NCBI RefSeq assembly: GCF_900109855.1
Contig: NZ_FOBO01000002.1
Coordinates: 186,001-250,000, forward strand
Length of the DNA stretch: 64,000 nt
Direction of reading: 5' to 3'
DNA from: Roseovarius tolerans
GTDB taxonomy: Bacteria > Pseudomonadota > Alphaproteobacteria > Rhodobacterales > Rhodobacteraceae
Positions 55,034 through 64,000 of the stretch are shown here, piece by piece. The notes below the pieces were generated by a model. That model had not been told where the DNA came from. It was given only the letters and a program-made list of their open reading frames with translations, and did no database searches. A program made the position numbers and the translations under genes. The stretch's first letter is position 1. Every line of letters starts with the position of its first letter.

Positions 55034-56071
55034 TCAGGCGATCCAGCGCGGCAGGATCACGGTGAATTCGCTGCCCTCGCCGGGGGTCGAGGAGATTCGC
55101 AGCCGCCCCCGGTGGCGGTTGACGATATGTTTGACGATCGCCAGCCCCAGACCGGTGCCCCCCATCTCGCGCGAGCGGTGGGTATCGACCCGGTAAAACC
55201 GTTCCGTCAGGCGCGGAATATGCAGCGGATCAATGCCCGGCCCGGTATCGCGCACCCGCGCCACGACGGCGGGCATGCGCAGGGTGGCGTCCTTGGGGTG
55301 CCGGTCGAGCGTGATGGTGATCCGATTCTCCGCCCCGCCATATTTGATCGCGTTCTCGATCAGGTTGGTGAAGACCTGCTGCAGCTGATCGGCATTGCCG
55401 GGTGCCTGCATGCCCTCGCCGCCCTCGAAGATCAGTTCCGTGCCGCTCTCGCGCGCCAGCGGGCGCAGCATGTAGACGACCGAGCCGATCACCTCGGAGA
55501 GATCCACCGCCTCGCGCGGGCGCACGCGTTCCTCGCCCTCGACCCGGCTGAGTGACAGAAGATCGCGCACCAGCCGCTCCATGCGCGCGGCCTCGGTCTG
55601 CATGATGCCAAGAAACCGGTCGATCGCCTTCTCGTCGCGGCGTGCAGGCCCCTGCAGCGTCTCGATGAACCCCATGAGCGCGGTGAGCGGCGTGCGCAAT
55701 TCATGGCTGACATTGGCGACGAAATCGCGGCGCATCTGTGCGGCCTGCTCGCGCTCGGTCATGTCCTCGAACGACACCAGCACACCGCGCGTGCTGTCGG
55801 TCTCGACATAGGCCACATGCACCTCGAAACTGCTGTCGCGCCCGGCCTCGGAGATCTGGTAGCCGGTCTTGCGCCGGGCGTGGTCGCGCAGCGTGGCCTC
55901 GATCGCCTCCAGCACATCAGGCTGGCGCAGGGCGGTCAGGAAATGCCGCCCGACAATGCCCTGCCCCATCATATCGCAGGCCGCGTCATTGGCCGACGCG
56001 ATGCGCTCGTCCGGGCCAATGAGCAGCGCCGCGAGCGGCATGCCCGCCAGAACCGAGGCCAGACCCTGCAT
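55034..56071 (-). CDS. phoR: Phosphate regulon sensor histidine kinase PhoR
   Basis: The 345-residue kinase has an N-terminal PAS domain (LLIGPDERIASANDAACDMMG), a dimerisation domain with phosphorylated His123 (FVANVSHELRTPLT), and an ATP-binding domain with NLIENAIKYGG, DTGPGIDP and GGTGLGLAIVKHI. It lacks the clear N-terminal membrane helices of E. coli PhoR (431 residues), so it may be cytoplasmic or held at the membrane by partners. It lies 148 bp upstream of pstS and has its own position at the head of the unit. Confidence 0.93.
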   Translation of the reverse strand: MQGLASVLAGMPLAALLIGPDERIASANDAACDMMGQGIVGRHFLTALRQPDVLEAIEATLRDHARRKTGYQISEAGRDSSFEVHVAYVETDSTRGVLVSFEDMTEREQAAQMRRDFVANVSHELRTPLTALMGFIETLQGPARRDEKAIDRFLGIMQTEAARMERLVRDLLSLSRVEGEERVRPREAVDLSEVIGSVVYMLRPLARESGTELIFEGGEGMQAPGNADQLQQVFTNLIENAIKYGGAENRITITLDRHPKDATLRMPAVVARVRDTGPGIDPLHIPRLTERFYRVDTHRSREMGGTGLGLAIVKHIVNRHRGRLRISSTPGEGSEFTVILPRWIA

Positions 56072-56077
56072 GGCGCG

Positions 56078-56599
56078 TCAGACCTCGCTCAGCCCGGCGC
56101 GAAACCGTCGCATGTTCTGCTGGTAATGCAGCGCGCTCGCCTTCAAACCCTCGATGGCGGCCTCATCGAGGCTGCGGATCACCTTGCCCGGCGCGCCCAT
56201 CACGAGGCTGCCATTGGGGATTTCCTTGCCCTCGGTAATGAGCGCCCCGGCCCCGATCAGGCAATCGCGGCCTATCCTTGCTCCATTGAGCACCGTGGCC
56301 CCCATCCCGATCAGGGAATTCTCGCCGACGGTGCAGCCATGCAGCATCGCCTTGTGGCCGATGGTGCACCCCGCGCCGATCACCAGCGGATACCACATGT
56401 CGGTATGCATCACGGTGTTTTCCTGCACATTCGTGCCAGCACCGATATGGATCACCTCGTTGTCCCCGCGCAGCGTGACGCCGAACCAGACCGAGGCCCC
56501 GTCGTCCAGAACGACCTTGCCGATCAGATTGGCATCGGGGGCGACCCAGGTATCCTCGGCGATCTGCGGGCTGTGGCCGTCAAGCGTGTAGATGGTCAT
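56078..56599 (-). CDS. Gamma-carbonic-anhydrase-like hexapeptide-repeat protein
   Basis: The 173-residue left-handed beta-helix protein has the three zinc histidine positions of the gamma-class: [17 protein letters not shown]. Motifs [21 protein letters not shown] and [11 protein letters not shown] are typical of the YrdA/PaaY/CaiE group. It may be a carbonic anhydrase or a thioesterase-type helper. It overlaps the gmk stop by 4 bp (ATGA), so the two are coupled. Confidence 0.9.
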   Translation of the reverse strand: MTIYTLDGHSPQIAEDTWVAPDANLIGKVVLDDGASVWFGVTLRGDNEVIHIGAGTNVQENTVMHTDMWYPLVIGAGCTIGHKAMLHGCTVGENSLIGMGATVLNGARIGRDCLIGAGALITEGKEIPNGSLVMGAPGKVIRSLDEAAIEGLKASALHYQQNMRRFRAGLSEV

Positions 56600-57237
56600 A
56601 GCGTCTCCTCGAATTCAGCTTGCAAATGGCGGACATGGTCGGTCAGCCAGGGTTGCTGTCCACGGCGCAGGCGGGTGGCCTCGATGATTGTCCGCAGCCG
56701 CGCCTCGGTCGCGTCGAGATCGTCATTCACCAGCACGAAATCATAGCCATCCCAATGGCTGATCTCGTCCCAGCTTTTCTGCATGCGGCGCGCGATTACG
56801 TCGGGGCTGTCCTGTCCCCGTGTCTCCAGCCGTCGGTGCAATTCGCGGATCGAGGGCGGCAGCAGGAAGATCGACAGCGTATGCGCGCCAAGCGCCGAGT
56901 TGCGGATCTGCTGCGCGCCCTGCCAGTCGATGTCAAAGAGCACGTCACGCCCGGCATTGATCGCGGTCTCGACCGGCCCCTTGGGCGAGCCGTAGAAATT
57001 GCCGAAGACATGCGCATGCTCCAGCATCTCGCCCGCCGCCACGTCGCGCTTGAACCGCTCCTCGCTCAGGAAATGGTAATCCTGCCCGTCGACCTCGCCC
57101 TCGCGCGGGGTGCGCGTGGTGGCGGATACCGAAAAGGAAATCGTCGGGTCCCAGCCCCGCAACCGCCGCGACAAGGTGGATTTGCCCGCGCCCGACGGCG
57201 AGGAGAGAATGATCAACAACCCGCGCCGGTCCGTCAT
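56596..57237 (-). CDS. gmk: Guanylate kinase
   Basis: Gmk phosphorylates GMP to GDP. The 213-residue product has the P-loop [16 protein letters not shown], the GMP-binding region [22 protein letters not shown], and the lid region. It lies 63 bp after the YicC gene, the yicC-gmk order common in bacteria. Confidence 0.97.
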   Translation of the reverse strand: MTDRRGLLIILSSPSGAGKSTLSRRLRGWDPTISFSVSATTRTPREGEVDGQDYHFLSEERFKRDVAAGEMLEHAHVFGNFYGSPKGPVETAINAGRDVLFDIDWQGAQQIRNSALGAHTLSIFLLPPSIRELHRRLETRGQDSPDVIARRMQKSWDEISHWDGYDFVLVNDDLDATEARLRTIIEATRLRRGQQPWLTDHVRHLQAEFEETL

Positions 57238-57300
57238 CGCGTCGCTTCCCCTGTCTTCATCTTGCCAAAAATATCCAGTCCGCCCTTTGCGGCGCGTCTC

Positions 57301-58191
57301 TCATTCGACATTCTGCACCTGTTCGCGCATCTGGTCGATCGCCGTCTTGAGCGCGAGGCCGATCTCGGTGAGGCCCGCATGCTGCGCCTTGGAGCACAGC
57401 GTATTGGCCTCACGGTTGAATTCCTGCGCCAGGAAATCAAGCTTGCGCCCAATTGGCCCGCCTTCGGCCAGAAGCGTGCGCGCCGCGCCCACATGGGCGC
57501 GCAGGCGGTCGATCTCCTCGGTCACGTCGAGCTTCACGGCCAGCATCGACAGTTCCTGCGCGATGCGCGCCGGGTCGGTTTCTGGCGCAGCCTCGCTCAC
57601 CCGCGCGAGCGCTGCGCGATGCTGGCGGGCGATATCCTCCTGCCGGGTGGCGAGAAGATCGGCGGCAGCCTCGGTCAGCCGCGCGATCTCGTCCAGATGG
57701 CCCGCCAGCACGCTGCCAAGCGCGGTCCCCTCATCGGCCCGCATGGCGACAAAGCTTTCCAGCACCGGCTCGAAATCCGCGAGGATCGCCTGCCCGAGAG
57801 CGGCCGTATCGGGATCGGGCGGCGCAGTCTCCAGCACCCCGCGCAGCGCCAGAACATCGGCGGCATTCGCGGGCGCCAGCGTGAGGCCCTGCGCCATGGC
57901 GCGCGCCTCGACCTCGGCCATGGCCGCTAGAACCGCATCGAGCGCCGCAGAATCAAGCCCGACCGTGGCCGCCTCGACCCCGCCCTGAACCCGCAGGCTG
58001 ACGGTGACATTGCCCCGGCCAAGCGCCGATGTCAGCCGCGTGCGCAGCCCCGCCTCCAGCCCTTCGATCCAGTCCGGCACCCGCAGGCGCAGGTCGAGCC
58101 CCTTGCCGTTGACGCCGCGCAGTTCCCAGGCCCAGGCGTGATCCGCATGGCGTCCCTGGCGGGTGGCGAAGGCGGTCATCGAGTGGATCAT
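57301..58191 (-). CDS. YicC family endoribonuclease-like protein
   Basis: The 296-residue protein starts MIHSMTAFATRQG and has the YicC N-terminal domain (WELRGVNGKGLDLRLRVPDW) and the C-terminal DUF1732 domain with GRKLDFLAQEFNREANTLCSKAQ. YicC proteins are RNA-acting; E. coli YicC promotes decay of the sRNA RyhB. The start at 58191 is chosen because family members begin at this point. Confidence 0.93.
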   Translation of the reverse strand: MIHSMTAFATRQGRHADHAWAWELRGVNGKGLDLRLRVPDWIEGLEAGLRTRLTSALGRGNVTVSLRVQGGVEAATVGLDSAALDAVLAAMAEVEARAMAQGLTLAPANAADVLALRGVLETAPPDPDTAALGQAILADFEPVLESFVAMRADEGTALGSVLAGHLDEIARLTEAAADLLATRQEDIARQHRAALARVSEAAPETDPARIAQELSMLAVKLDVTEEIDRLRAHVGAARTLLAEGGPIGRKLDFLAQEFNREANTLCSKAQHAGLTEIGLALKTAIDQMREQVQNVE

Positions 58192-58464
58192 GGGCATCGG
58201 GCCTCTGGGCAGGAGCAGTGAATGATCCCCTCCTAGAGCGCCCGCGCCGGGCTGGCAAGCCGCTCTGCGGCTGAGCCGCTCTGCACGGCGAGGCCACGAG
58301 AGGTTAACCAATCCCCGCAAATTTTAGACACTTGCGAGACAATTTGTGCCAATCTCAACGCACCGCACGCAGCCGCAGAGGCGGCTTAACGCGGCGCATG
58401 AAGGCTGTCGCCGGATAGCTTAGGATGCGGCACAGGCCACAAGACACGACAAGAGGATGATGCC

Positions 58465-59100
58465 ATGCTTGATGATGCAAGACCGATGGAGACCGCCGGG
58501 CAGGAGCCGCGCGTAGAGGCACATCTGCGGGCATTGCACGCCTATTGGAACGAGGCCCGGCGCGGGCAGGATGTGCCCAAACGCGCCGATATCGACCCGC
58601 GCCGGATCGAGCCGCTCTTGTCCAACGCCTTCATCGCCGAACGCATCGCGCCGGGTGTCACCCGGCTGCGGGTGGCGGGGATGCACCTGAGCGAGATCAT
58701 GGGCATGGAGGTGCGCGGCATGCCGTTGTCGTGCCTCATCGCACCGCCGGCGCGCGACGCGTTCGCGCTGCACCTGGTCGGTCTTTTCGAAGGTTCCGCC
58801 ACCTTGCGGATGGAGTTGCGCAGCCCCGGCACCCTCGGTCGTCCGGAGATGCGCGCCACGCTGTTGATGCTGCCCCTGCGCAGCGATCTCGGCGATGTAT
58901 CCCGCACGCTCGTCTGCCTCGTGACGCGGGGAGCCTCGGGCCGCGCACCGCGCCGGTTCGAGATCATGAGCTGCCGAGCAACCTCGCTCGCCGGGATCGA
59001 GGATGCGGGCAGCTTTCAGGTCCTTCCCGGCGGGCTCAGCGGCACGGATCGCGGCCGCAGCAAAAAACGCGGCCGCGCATATCTCCAACTGGTGACCTAA
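58465..59100 (+). CDS. PAS-domain protein (PAS_5 family)
   Basis: The 211-residue protein is a single alphaproteobacterial PAS_5 domain with LRALHAYWNEARRGQDVPKRADIDPRRIEPLL and FIAERIAPGVTRLRVAGMHLSEIMGMEVRGM. It has no attached kinase or output domain. Such genes are numerous in this group and presumably modulate signalling. The C-terminal tail is rich in Arg and Lys. The start has GAGGATG-type spacing before ATG. Confidence 0.8.
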   Translation: MLDDARPMETAGQEPRVEAHLRALHAYWNEARRGQDVPKRADIDPRRIEPLLSNAFIAERIAPGVTRLRVAGMHLSEIMGMEVRGMPLSCLIAPPARDAFALHLVGLFEGSATLRMELRSPGTLGRPEMRATLLMLPLRSDLGDVSRTLVCLVTRGASGRAPRRFEIMSCRATSLAGIEDAGSFQVLPGGLSGTDRGRSKKRGRAYLQLVT

Positions 59101-59103
59101 ACG

Positions 59104-59172
59104 GGAAGGCCCTTGCAAGGGCCTTCTACCGCGCTTTGAAAAGTGCGGGTCAAGCCGTTTGCAAACGGCTTG
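59104..59172. terminator. Two successive palindromes between convergent genes
   Basis: GAAGGCCC-TTGCAA-GGGCCTTC (about 59104-59125) and AAGCCG-TTTGCAAA-CGGCTT (about 59153-59172) each form a hairpin with the same TTGCAA centre. They lie in the 100-bp gap between the PAS gene and the convergent DAHP synthase gene and can act in both directions. Confidence 0.6.
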
Positions 59173-59200
59173 GCGCTGCGATCGCGGGTGGCGCGATCAG

Positions 59201-60571
59201 TCAGACCGCCTGCGCCTGCTTGCGGTCGTCGCGCAATACCTTGAGTTCCTCGGCCACGAGGAACGCAAGCTCCAGCGATTGTGAGGCGTTGAGGCGCGGA
59301 TCGCAGGCGGTGTGATAGCGGTCGCTGAGGTTTTCGTCCGACAGGGCCCGCATACCGCCGGTGCATTCGGTGACGTCCTGCCCGGTCATCTCGAAATGAA
59401 CCCCGCCCGGGATCGTGCCCTCGGCGCGGTGAATGCCGAAGAACTCCTGCACCTCGCGCAACACCGCCTCGAACGGCCGGGTCTTGTAGCCGGTGGCCGA
59501 TTTGATCGTGTTGCCATGCATCGGATCGCAGACCCAGAGCACCTTCGCGCCTTCTTCCTCGACCGTGCGAATGAGGCGCGGCAGATTATCCGCGACCTTG
59601 CCCGCCCCGAACCGCGCGATCAGCGTCAGACGCCCGGCCTCGTTGCACGGATTGAGCGTCGCCAGCAGCCGCTTGAGATCGTCGGAGGTCATCGTCGGGC
59701 CGCATTTGAGGCCGATGGGGTTCTGCACGCCGCGCAGAAATTCGACATGCGCGCCGTCGGGCTGGCGGGTGCGGTCGCCGATCCACAGCATGTGGCCGGA
59801 ACCGGCCAGCCATTTGCCGGATGTGGAATCAAGCCGCGTCAGCGCCTCTTCGTATTCCAGCAGGAGGCTCTCATGCGAGGTATAGAAATCCACCGTCTGC
59901 AGGGTATGCGCCTGCGCGCTGTCGATCCCCGCCGCCGTCATGAAGTCGAGCGCATCGGCGATATGATTGGCCATTTCACGATATTTCGCGGCCTTCTCGC
60001 TCTCGGTGAACCCGAGTGTCCACTGATGCACCTGATGCATGTCGGCATAGCCGCCCTTGGAAAAGGCGCGCAGCAGGTTCAGCGTCGCCGCCGCCTGAGT
60101 GTAGGCCTGCAACATCTTTTCGGGGTTCGGGATACGGGCCTCGGGGGTGAAGGCCAGTTCGTTGATGATGTCACCCCGGTAGCTGGGCAGTTCCAGCCCT
60201 TCGACCGTCTCTGTCGGCGCGCTGCGCGGCTTGGCAAATTGCCCGGCCATGCGGCCAACCTTCACCACCGGCACCTTGGCCCCGTAGGTCAGCACCATCG
60301 CCATCTGCAACATCACCTTGAACGTGTCGCGAATGGCATCAGCCGAAAACTGGTCGAACGCCTCGGCGCAATCGCCGCCCTGCAACAGGAACGCCTCGCC
60401 GCGCGAGGCCGCGCCAAGCTGCGATTTCAAACGCCGCGCCTCGCCAGCAAAGACCAGCGGCGGATACTGTGTCAGACGGGCCTCGACCGCCGCGAGGGCG
60501 GCGGCATCGGTATAGTCCGGCATCTGCACCCGCGGCTTCGCGCGCCAGCCCGATTTCTGCCAATCCGTCAT
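59201..60571 (-). CDS. 3-Deoxy-7-phosphoheptulonate synthase, class II (DAHP synthase)
   Basis: The enzyme joins phosphoenolpyruvate and erythrose 4-phosphate at the start of the shikimate pathway. The 456-residue product is of the plant-like class II type: [48 protein letters not shown]-like region [25 protein letters not shown] and [10 protein letters not shown]. It supplies chorismate to trpE in this window. Confidence 0.96.
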   Translation of the reverse strand: MTDWQKSGWRAKPRVQMPDYTDAAALAAVEARLTQYPPLVFAGEARRLKSQLGAASRGEAFLLQGGDCAEAFDQFSADAIRDTFKVMLQMAMVLTYGAKVPVVKVGRMAGQFAKPRSAPTETVEGLELPSYRGDIINELAFTPEARIPNPEKMLQAYTQAAATLNLLRAFSKGGYADMHQVHQWTLGFTESEKAAKYREMANHIADALDFMTAAGIDSAQAHTLQTVDFYTSHESLLLEYEEALTRLDSTSGKWLAGSGHMLWIGDRTRQPDGAHVEFLRGVQNPIGLKCGPTMTSDDLKRLLATLNPCNEAGRLTLIARFGAGKVADNLPRLIRTVEEEGAKVLWVCDPMHGNTIKSATGYKTRPFEAVLREVQEFFGIHRAEGTIPGGVHFEMTGQDVTECTGGMRALSDENLSDRYHTACDPRLNASQSLELAFLVAEELKVLRDDRKQAQAV

Positions 60572-60745
60572 GTTTCAGTCTCCGCTTTATCGAATGTCAG
60601 GCCCGGTCTATACTAAAGCCACGCCCAAGAGGCCATACAGGAGTTGCAGGAATCGCCTGCAATCGCCACCTCATGTCTTGTCAATCGCGACGGTTTCGTG
60701 ACACAGGCGAATGATGGCCGGACTGTCCGGGGATTCGGAAGAGCT

Positions 60746-61747
60746 ATGAAACCTGAGACCGCGAAAATCGATGTCGATGCGCCGAAAGCGCCCAAGCGCT
60801 TTATCTTCGTGCTGCTCGACAATTTCACCCTGCTGAGCTTTGCCTCGGCGGTGGAATGCCTGCGTATCGCCAACCGAATGGCCGAGGCGGAACTTTACAG
60901 CTGGGCGCTGACCGGAGATACCGACGACATCATCACCTGTTCCAACGGCGTTCGCTTCCACGTGGACTCCCCGCTTGCGGAACTCGGCCGCGAGGATGTG
61001 GTGATCGTCTGCGGCGGGGTCGATATCCAGAAGGCGGCCACCAAGAAAATGCTGAACTGGCTGCGCCGCGAGGCGCGCCGGGGCCTGCGCATGGGCGGGC
61101 TTTGCACCGCATCCTATGTCTTGGCCAAGGCCGGTCTGCTTGATGGCAAGCGCGCGACGATCCACTGGGAAAACCACGACGCCTTCCTCGAGGAATTCGA
61201 CGAAGTGCAACTGACCAAGTCGGTTTTCGTGATTGATGGCAACCGGTTTACCACGGCGGGCGGCACCTCCTCGATCGACCTGATGCTCAACATCATCGCG
61301 GACGATCACGGCGAGAAGCTGGCCAATGCGGTGGCCGATCAGCAGATTTATTCCTCGATCCGCACCGATCAGGACACGCAGCGCCTGAGCGTGCCGACCC
61401 GGATAGGCGTGCGCCACCCCAAGCTGAGCCAGGTCATCCAGATGATGGAGGCCAATATCGAGGACCCGATCAGCCCCTCGATCCTGGCGCGCGAGGTCGG
61501 CATGTCGACCCGACAGCTGGAACGCCTGTTCCGCCGCTACCTCAGCCGGAGCCCCAAGCGATATTACATGGAACTGCGGTTGCAAAAGGCGCGTAACCTG
61601 TTGATGCAGACCGACATGACGGTGATCAACGTGGCGCTTGCCTGCGGCTTTGCTTCGCCCTCGCATTTCTCGAAATGCTACCGCGCGCATTACAACACCA
61701 CGCCCTACCGCGAACGCGGGGCGCATACCTCGCGTCTGTCGGTCTGA
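60746..61747 (+). CDS. GlxA family transcriptional regulator (DJ-1/PfpI-like plus AraC)
   Basis: The 333-residue protein has an N-terminal DJ-1/PfpI-like domain (FVLLDNFTLLSFASAVECLR, with Cys120 in MGGLCTASYVLAKAGLL at the nucleophile elbow) and a C-terminal AraC helix-turn-helix (LAREVGMSTRQLERLFRRYLSRSPKRYYM and ACGFASPSHFSKCYR). This group includes regulators of glycine betaine, choline and arginine use (GbdR, CdhR, ArgR). The effector is not known. The start at 60746 is preferred to 60644. Confidence 0.9.
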   Translation: MKPETAKIDVDAPKAPKRFIFVLLDNFTLLSFASAVECLRIANRMAEAELYSWALTGDTDDIITCSNGVRFHVDSPLAELGREDVVIVCGGVDIQKAATKKMLNWLRREARRGLRMGGLCTASYVLAKAGLLDGKRATIHWENHDAFLEEFDEVQLTKSVFVIDGNRFTTAGGTSSIDLMLNIIADDHGEKLANAVADQQIYSSIRTDQDTQRLSVPTRIGVRHPKLSQVIQMMEANIEDPISPSILAREVGMSTRQLERLFRRYLSRSPKRYYMELRLQKARNLLMQTDMTVINVALACGFASPSHFSKCYRAHYNTTPYRERGAHTSRLSV

Positions 61748-61765
61748 TCTCGAACAACGCGCCGC

Positions 61766-61808
61766 TTTCTTGAAAAGAAAGCGTCCCGAAATCTTTTCAA
61801 GATTTCGG
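61766..61808. terminator. Overlapping hairpins between convergent genes
   Basis: TTTCTT-GAA-AAGAAA (61766-61780) and CCGAAATCTT-TTC-AAGATTTCGG (61786-61808) lie in the 67-bp gap. CTTGAAAAG in the first is also the reverse complement of CTTTTCAAG in the second, so alternative pairings are possible. It is a likely bidirectional terminator. Confidence 0.65.
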
Positions 61809-61814
61809 CCTACC

Positions 61815-62903
61815 TCAGCGCGTGATCCGATAGGCCGCGCCTTGTCCGACACTCAGGAACCAGATCGCACCATCAGGGGCCTCGACGATATCGCGCACGC
61901 GCGATGTCTCGGCAGAGTCCAGTCTCTCCACCTCTGCCAGCGGTGTGCCCTTGAGCCGCGAGATCATGTCGAACTTGAGCGACCCCACGAAGATATCGCC
62001 GCGCCAGTCGGGAAACATGTCGCCCTGATAGATCATCATGCCCGAGGGCGCGATCGAGGGATCCCAGTAATGCGCGGGCTGCTTCATGCCCTGCTTGGCC
62101 GTGCCCTCGCCGATCTTCGCGCCCGAATAATGCCGCCCGTAGGAAATCACCGGCCAGCCATAGTTTGCGCCCTTCTCGACGCGGTTCACCTCGTCGCCAC
62201 CGCGTGCGCCATGCTCGACAACCCAGAGAGTGCCCGACCCGTCTAGCGCCGCACCTTGCGAATTGCGGTGCCCGTAGGACCAGATTTCCGGCTGTGCGCC
62301 GGGCGTGTCCACGAAAGGGTTGCCGGCGGGCACCGACCCGTCGCGCGCGATGCGGATCACGGAGCCGTTCTCGCGCCCCAGATCCTGCGCCGAGGGGCGG
62401 TCGCCGCGCTCGCCTATGGTGGCGTAAAGATAGCCGTCGCGCCCTTCGACCAGACGCGAGCCGAAATGCCGCCCGCCGGACGAGCCAGGCTCCATCTCGA
62501 AAATCACCGAGAGGTCACTCAGCCGATCCGCACCCGGGTCAAGCCGCGCCCGGGCGATGGCGGTGCCCTCCCCGCCGGATTGCGGCTTGGAATAGGTGAA
62601 ATAGACCTCGCGGCTCTGCGCGAAATCGCGCGGGATCAACAGGTCGAGCAAGCCGCCCTGCCCGCGCGCTGCGATGTCCGGCAGGCCGTTGATCGCGCGG
62701 CTTTGCCCGTCTGCGATATGCAAAAGCCGCCCGTCGCGCTCGGTAATGAGCATCCCGCCATCCGGCAGAAACTCCAACGCCCAGGGCGCATCAAGGCCAT
62801 CGACCACCTTTGTCACATTGAGCGGCCCGGCGCTTGAGTCGAGCGCATGGGCGGGGGCTGCGGCGACACCAATAGCGAAGATGAAAGCGGTGAAACGGGT
62901 CAT
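61815..62903 (-). CDS. PQQ-dependent aldose sugar dehydrogenase-like protein, exported
   Basis: The 362-residue protein has a signal peptide (MTRFTAFIFAIGVAAAPAHA) and a six-bladed propeller of the soluble glucose dehydrogenase family: WALEFLPDGGMLITERDGRL, LLDLLIPRDF, HFGSRLVEGRDGYLYATIGERGD, YGHRNSQGAALDGSG and HGARGGDEVNRVEKGANYGWP. It probably oxidises sugars in the periplasm with PQQ or a similar cofactor. PQQ synthesis genes are not in the window. Confidence 0.92.
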   Translation of the reverse strand: MTRFTAFIFAIGVAAAPAHALDSSAGPLNVTKVVDGLDAPWALEFLPDGGMLITERDGRLLHIADGQSRAINGLPDIAARGQGGLLDLLIPRDFAQSREVYFTYSKPQSGGEGTAIARARLDPGADRLSDLSVIFEMEPGSSGGRHFGSRLVEGRDGYLYATIGERGDRPSAQDLGRENGSVIRIARDGSVPAGNPFVDTPGAQPEIWSYGHRNSQGAALDGSGTLWVVEHGARGGDEVNRVEKGANYGWPVISYGRHYSGAKIGEGTAKQGMKQPAHYWDPSIAPSGMMIYQGDMFPDWRGDIFVGSLKFDMISRLKGTPLAEVERLDSAETSRVRDIVEAPDGAIWFLSVGQGAAYRITR

Positions 62904-62936
62904 GGAAATCTCCTTTCCCGTCTCAAGATAAGCACG

Positions 62937-64000
62937 TCAGGCGCGTTTGCCACTCACCTGCGCGATATCGAGCAGATCGAGCACCCGCGCCTCGATATCC
63001 GACGCGTTGAGCCGCGCCGTGCCATACATATCCGCCGGGCTTGCCTGGTCTATGAAGATATCCGGCAGCACCATGGAACGGAACTTGAACCCGTCATCAA
63101 ACACTTTAGCTTCGCTCAGAAAGTGGCTGACATGGCTTGCAAATCCACCGATAGCGCCTTCCTCGATGGTGATCATCGCCTCGTGGTTCTCGACCAGATC
63201 GAGGATCAGCGCCTCGTCCAGAGGCTTAGCAAAGCGGGCATCCGCCACGGTCGGCGTGATCCCGCGCGCGCGCAATGCCTCACTGGCCTCCATCACCTCC
63301 TTGAGCCGCGCGCCATAAGACAGGATCGCAACCCGGCTCCCCTCCTGGATGATCCGCCCCTTACCGATCTCCAGAGGCTCGCCGCGTTCCGGCATGGTCA
63401 CACCCGACCCCTCGCCGCGCGGGTAGCGGAAGGCAATCGGCCCGTCGTCATGTGCCGCCGCCGTGGCCACCATATGCACAAGCTCCGCCTCATCGGCAGC
63501 GGCCATCACGACAAATCCCGGCAAGTTGGCAAGGAAGGCGACATCGAACGCGCCCGCATGGGTCGCCCCATCGGCCCCCACCAGCCCTGCGCGATCAATG
63601 GCAAAGCGCACCGGCAGGCGCTGAATGGCCACATCATGCACCACCTGATCGTAACCGCGTTGCAGGAAGGTCGAATAAAGCGCGCAAAACGGCTTCATCC
63701 CGCCCGCCGCGAGACCGGCGGAAAACGTCACCGCGTGCTGTTCCGCAATGCCCACATCAAAACAGCGCGACGGGTAGCGTTCGGAAAACAGATCGAGCCC
63801 GGTGCCATCCGGCATCGCTGCCGTGATCGCGCAGATCTTGTCGTCCCTTGCGGCCTGATCAAGCAGCGCATTGGCGAACACCTTGGTATAGCTCGGCGCG
63901 TTCGAGGGGGCCTTTTTCTGCTCGCCGGTCACCAGATCGAACTTGGCCGTCGCGTGGCCGCCATCGCGGGCGCGCTCGGCGGGTGCATAGCCCTTGCCCT
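62937..64000 (-). CDS. dxs: 1-Deoxy-D-xylulose-5-phosphate synthase, C-terminal part (cut by window end)
   Basis: The frame enters from the right edge and ends at 62937; about 354 residues are visible of the usual 640. It has the transketolase-like pyrimidine domain with [40 protein letters not shown] and [18 protein letters not shown], then the C-terminal transketolase domain. Dxs starts the non-mevalonate isoprenoid pathway from pyruvate and glyceraldehyde 3-phosphate. The GTG at 63932 is internal and not the start. Confidence 0.95.
   Translation of the reverse strand, partial: GKGYAPAERARDGGHATAKFDLVTGEQKKAPSNAPSYTKVFANALLDQAARDDKICAITAAMPDGTGLDLFSERYPSRCFDVGIAEQHAVTFSAGLAAGGMKPFCALYSTFLQRGYDQVVHDVAIQRLPVRFAIDRAGLVGADGATHAGAFDVAFLANLPGFVVMAAADEAELVHMVATAAAHDDGPIAFRYPRGEGSGVTMPERGEPLEIGKGRIIQEGSRVAILSYGARLKEVMEASEALRARGITPTVADARFAKPLDEALILDLVENHEAMITIEEGAIGGFASHVSHFLSEAKVFDDGFKFRSMVLPDIFIDQASPADMYGTARLNASDIEARVLDLLDIAQVSGKRA

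Overview
The window is about 64 kb of GC-rich chromosome from an alphaproteobacterium, most probably of the Rhodobacterales (roseobacter group). This is inferred from the gene set and order: lexA-comEC-gltX-gltA, ppiD-trpE, a ccm segment that encloses a holin/N-acetylmuramidase pair, a fused indolepyruvate:ferredoxin oxidoreductase beside a GcvA-like LysR gene, hfq-hflX behind trkA-trkH, and an RpoB-independent set of housekeeping genes typical of this order. The LexA operator is of the alphaproteobacterial GTTC-N7-GTTC type. No rRNA, CRISPR array, intact insertion sequence or prophage is visible.

Layout. 1-9 kb: tRNA-Pro, a double cold-shock-domain protein coupled to a DUF192 protein, pdxH, fabI, a LysE-type exporter, gpt, ppiD-trpE, a periplasmic rhodanese with two recognisable operators, and an rluE-like gene. 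9-12.7 kb: a decaying patch in which three neighbouring genes carry separate lesions (a G-run frameshift, an apparent stop-loss, an in-frame TGA); it includes a VTC-type polyphosphate polymerase-like gene, a DUF4956 membrane protein and an alginate-export-like porin. 13-16 kb: a subtilase divergent from an ECF sigma/anti-sigma pair, then tRNA-Ser. 16-24 kb: lexA, comEC, gltX, gltA and an internally duplicated RTX protein. 24-32 kb: enoyl-CoA hydratase, ccmH-ccmF, a holin-endolysin pair, ccmE, argC, murI and an acyltransferase. 32-39 kb: the indolepyruvate oxidoreductase with its divergent LysR gene, a candidate small RNA with a heat-shock-like promoter, an M24 peptidase/PLP-lyase pair and a small exported protein behind a GGAAC-N17-CGTT promoter. 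39-48.7 kb: purL, hflX-hfq, trkH-trkA, a lipoprotein, a second LysR gene and a DoxX-like protein. 48.7-56 kb: the whole phosphate-starvation unit phoR-pstSCAB-phoU-phoB with a triple Pho box and an attenuator after pstS. 56-64 kb: a gamma-carbonic-anhydrase-like protein, gmk, a YicC protein, a PAS protein, class II DAHP synthase, a GlxA-type AraC regulator, a PQQ-type sugar dehydrogenase and the 3' part of dxs, cut by the window end.

Most genes are ordinary housekeeping genes. The items most worth following up are the candidate sRNA at 36382-36463, the holin/endolysin pair inside the cytochrome c maturation genes (the location and type of the gene-transfer-agent lysis cassette), the FNR-like plus SqrR-like control region of the rhodanese, the perfect 21-bp palindrome between the indolepyruvate oxidoreductase and its LysR neighbour, and the cluster of freshly broken genes at 9-12 kb.
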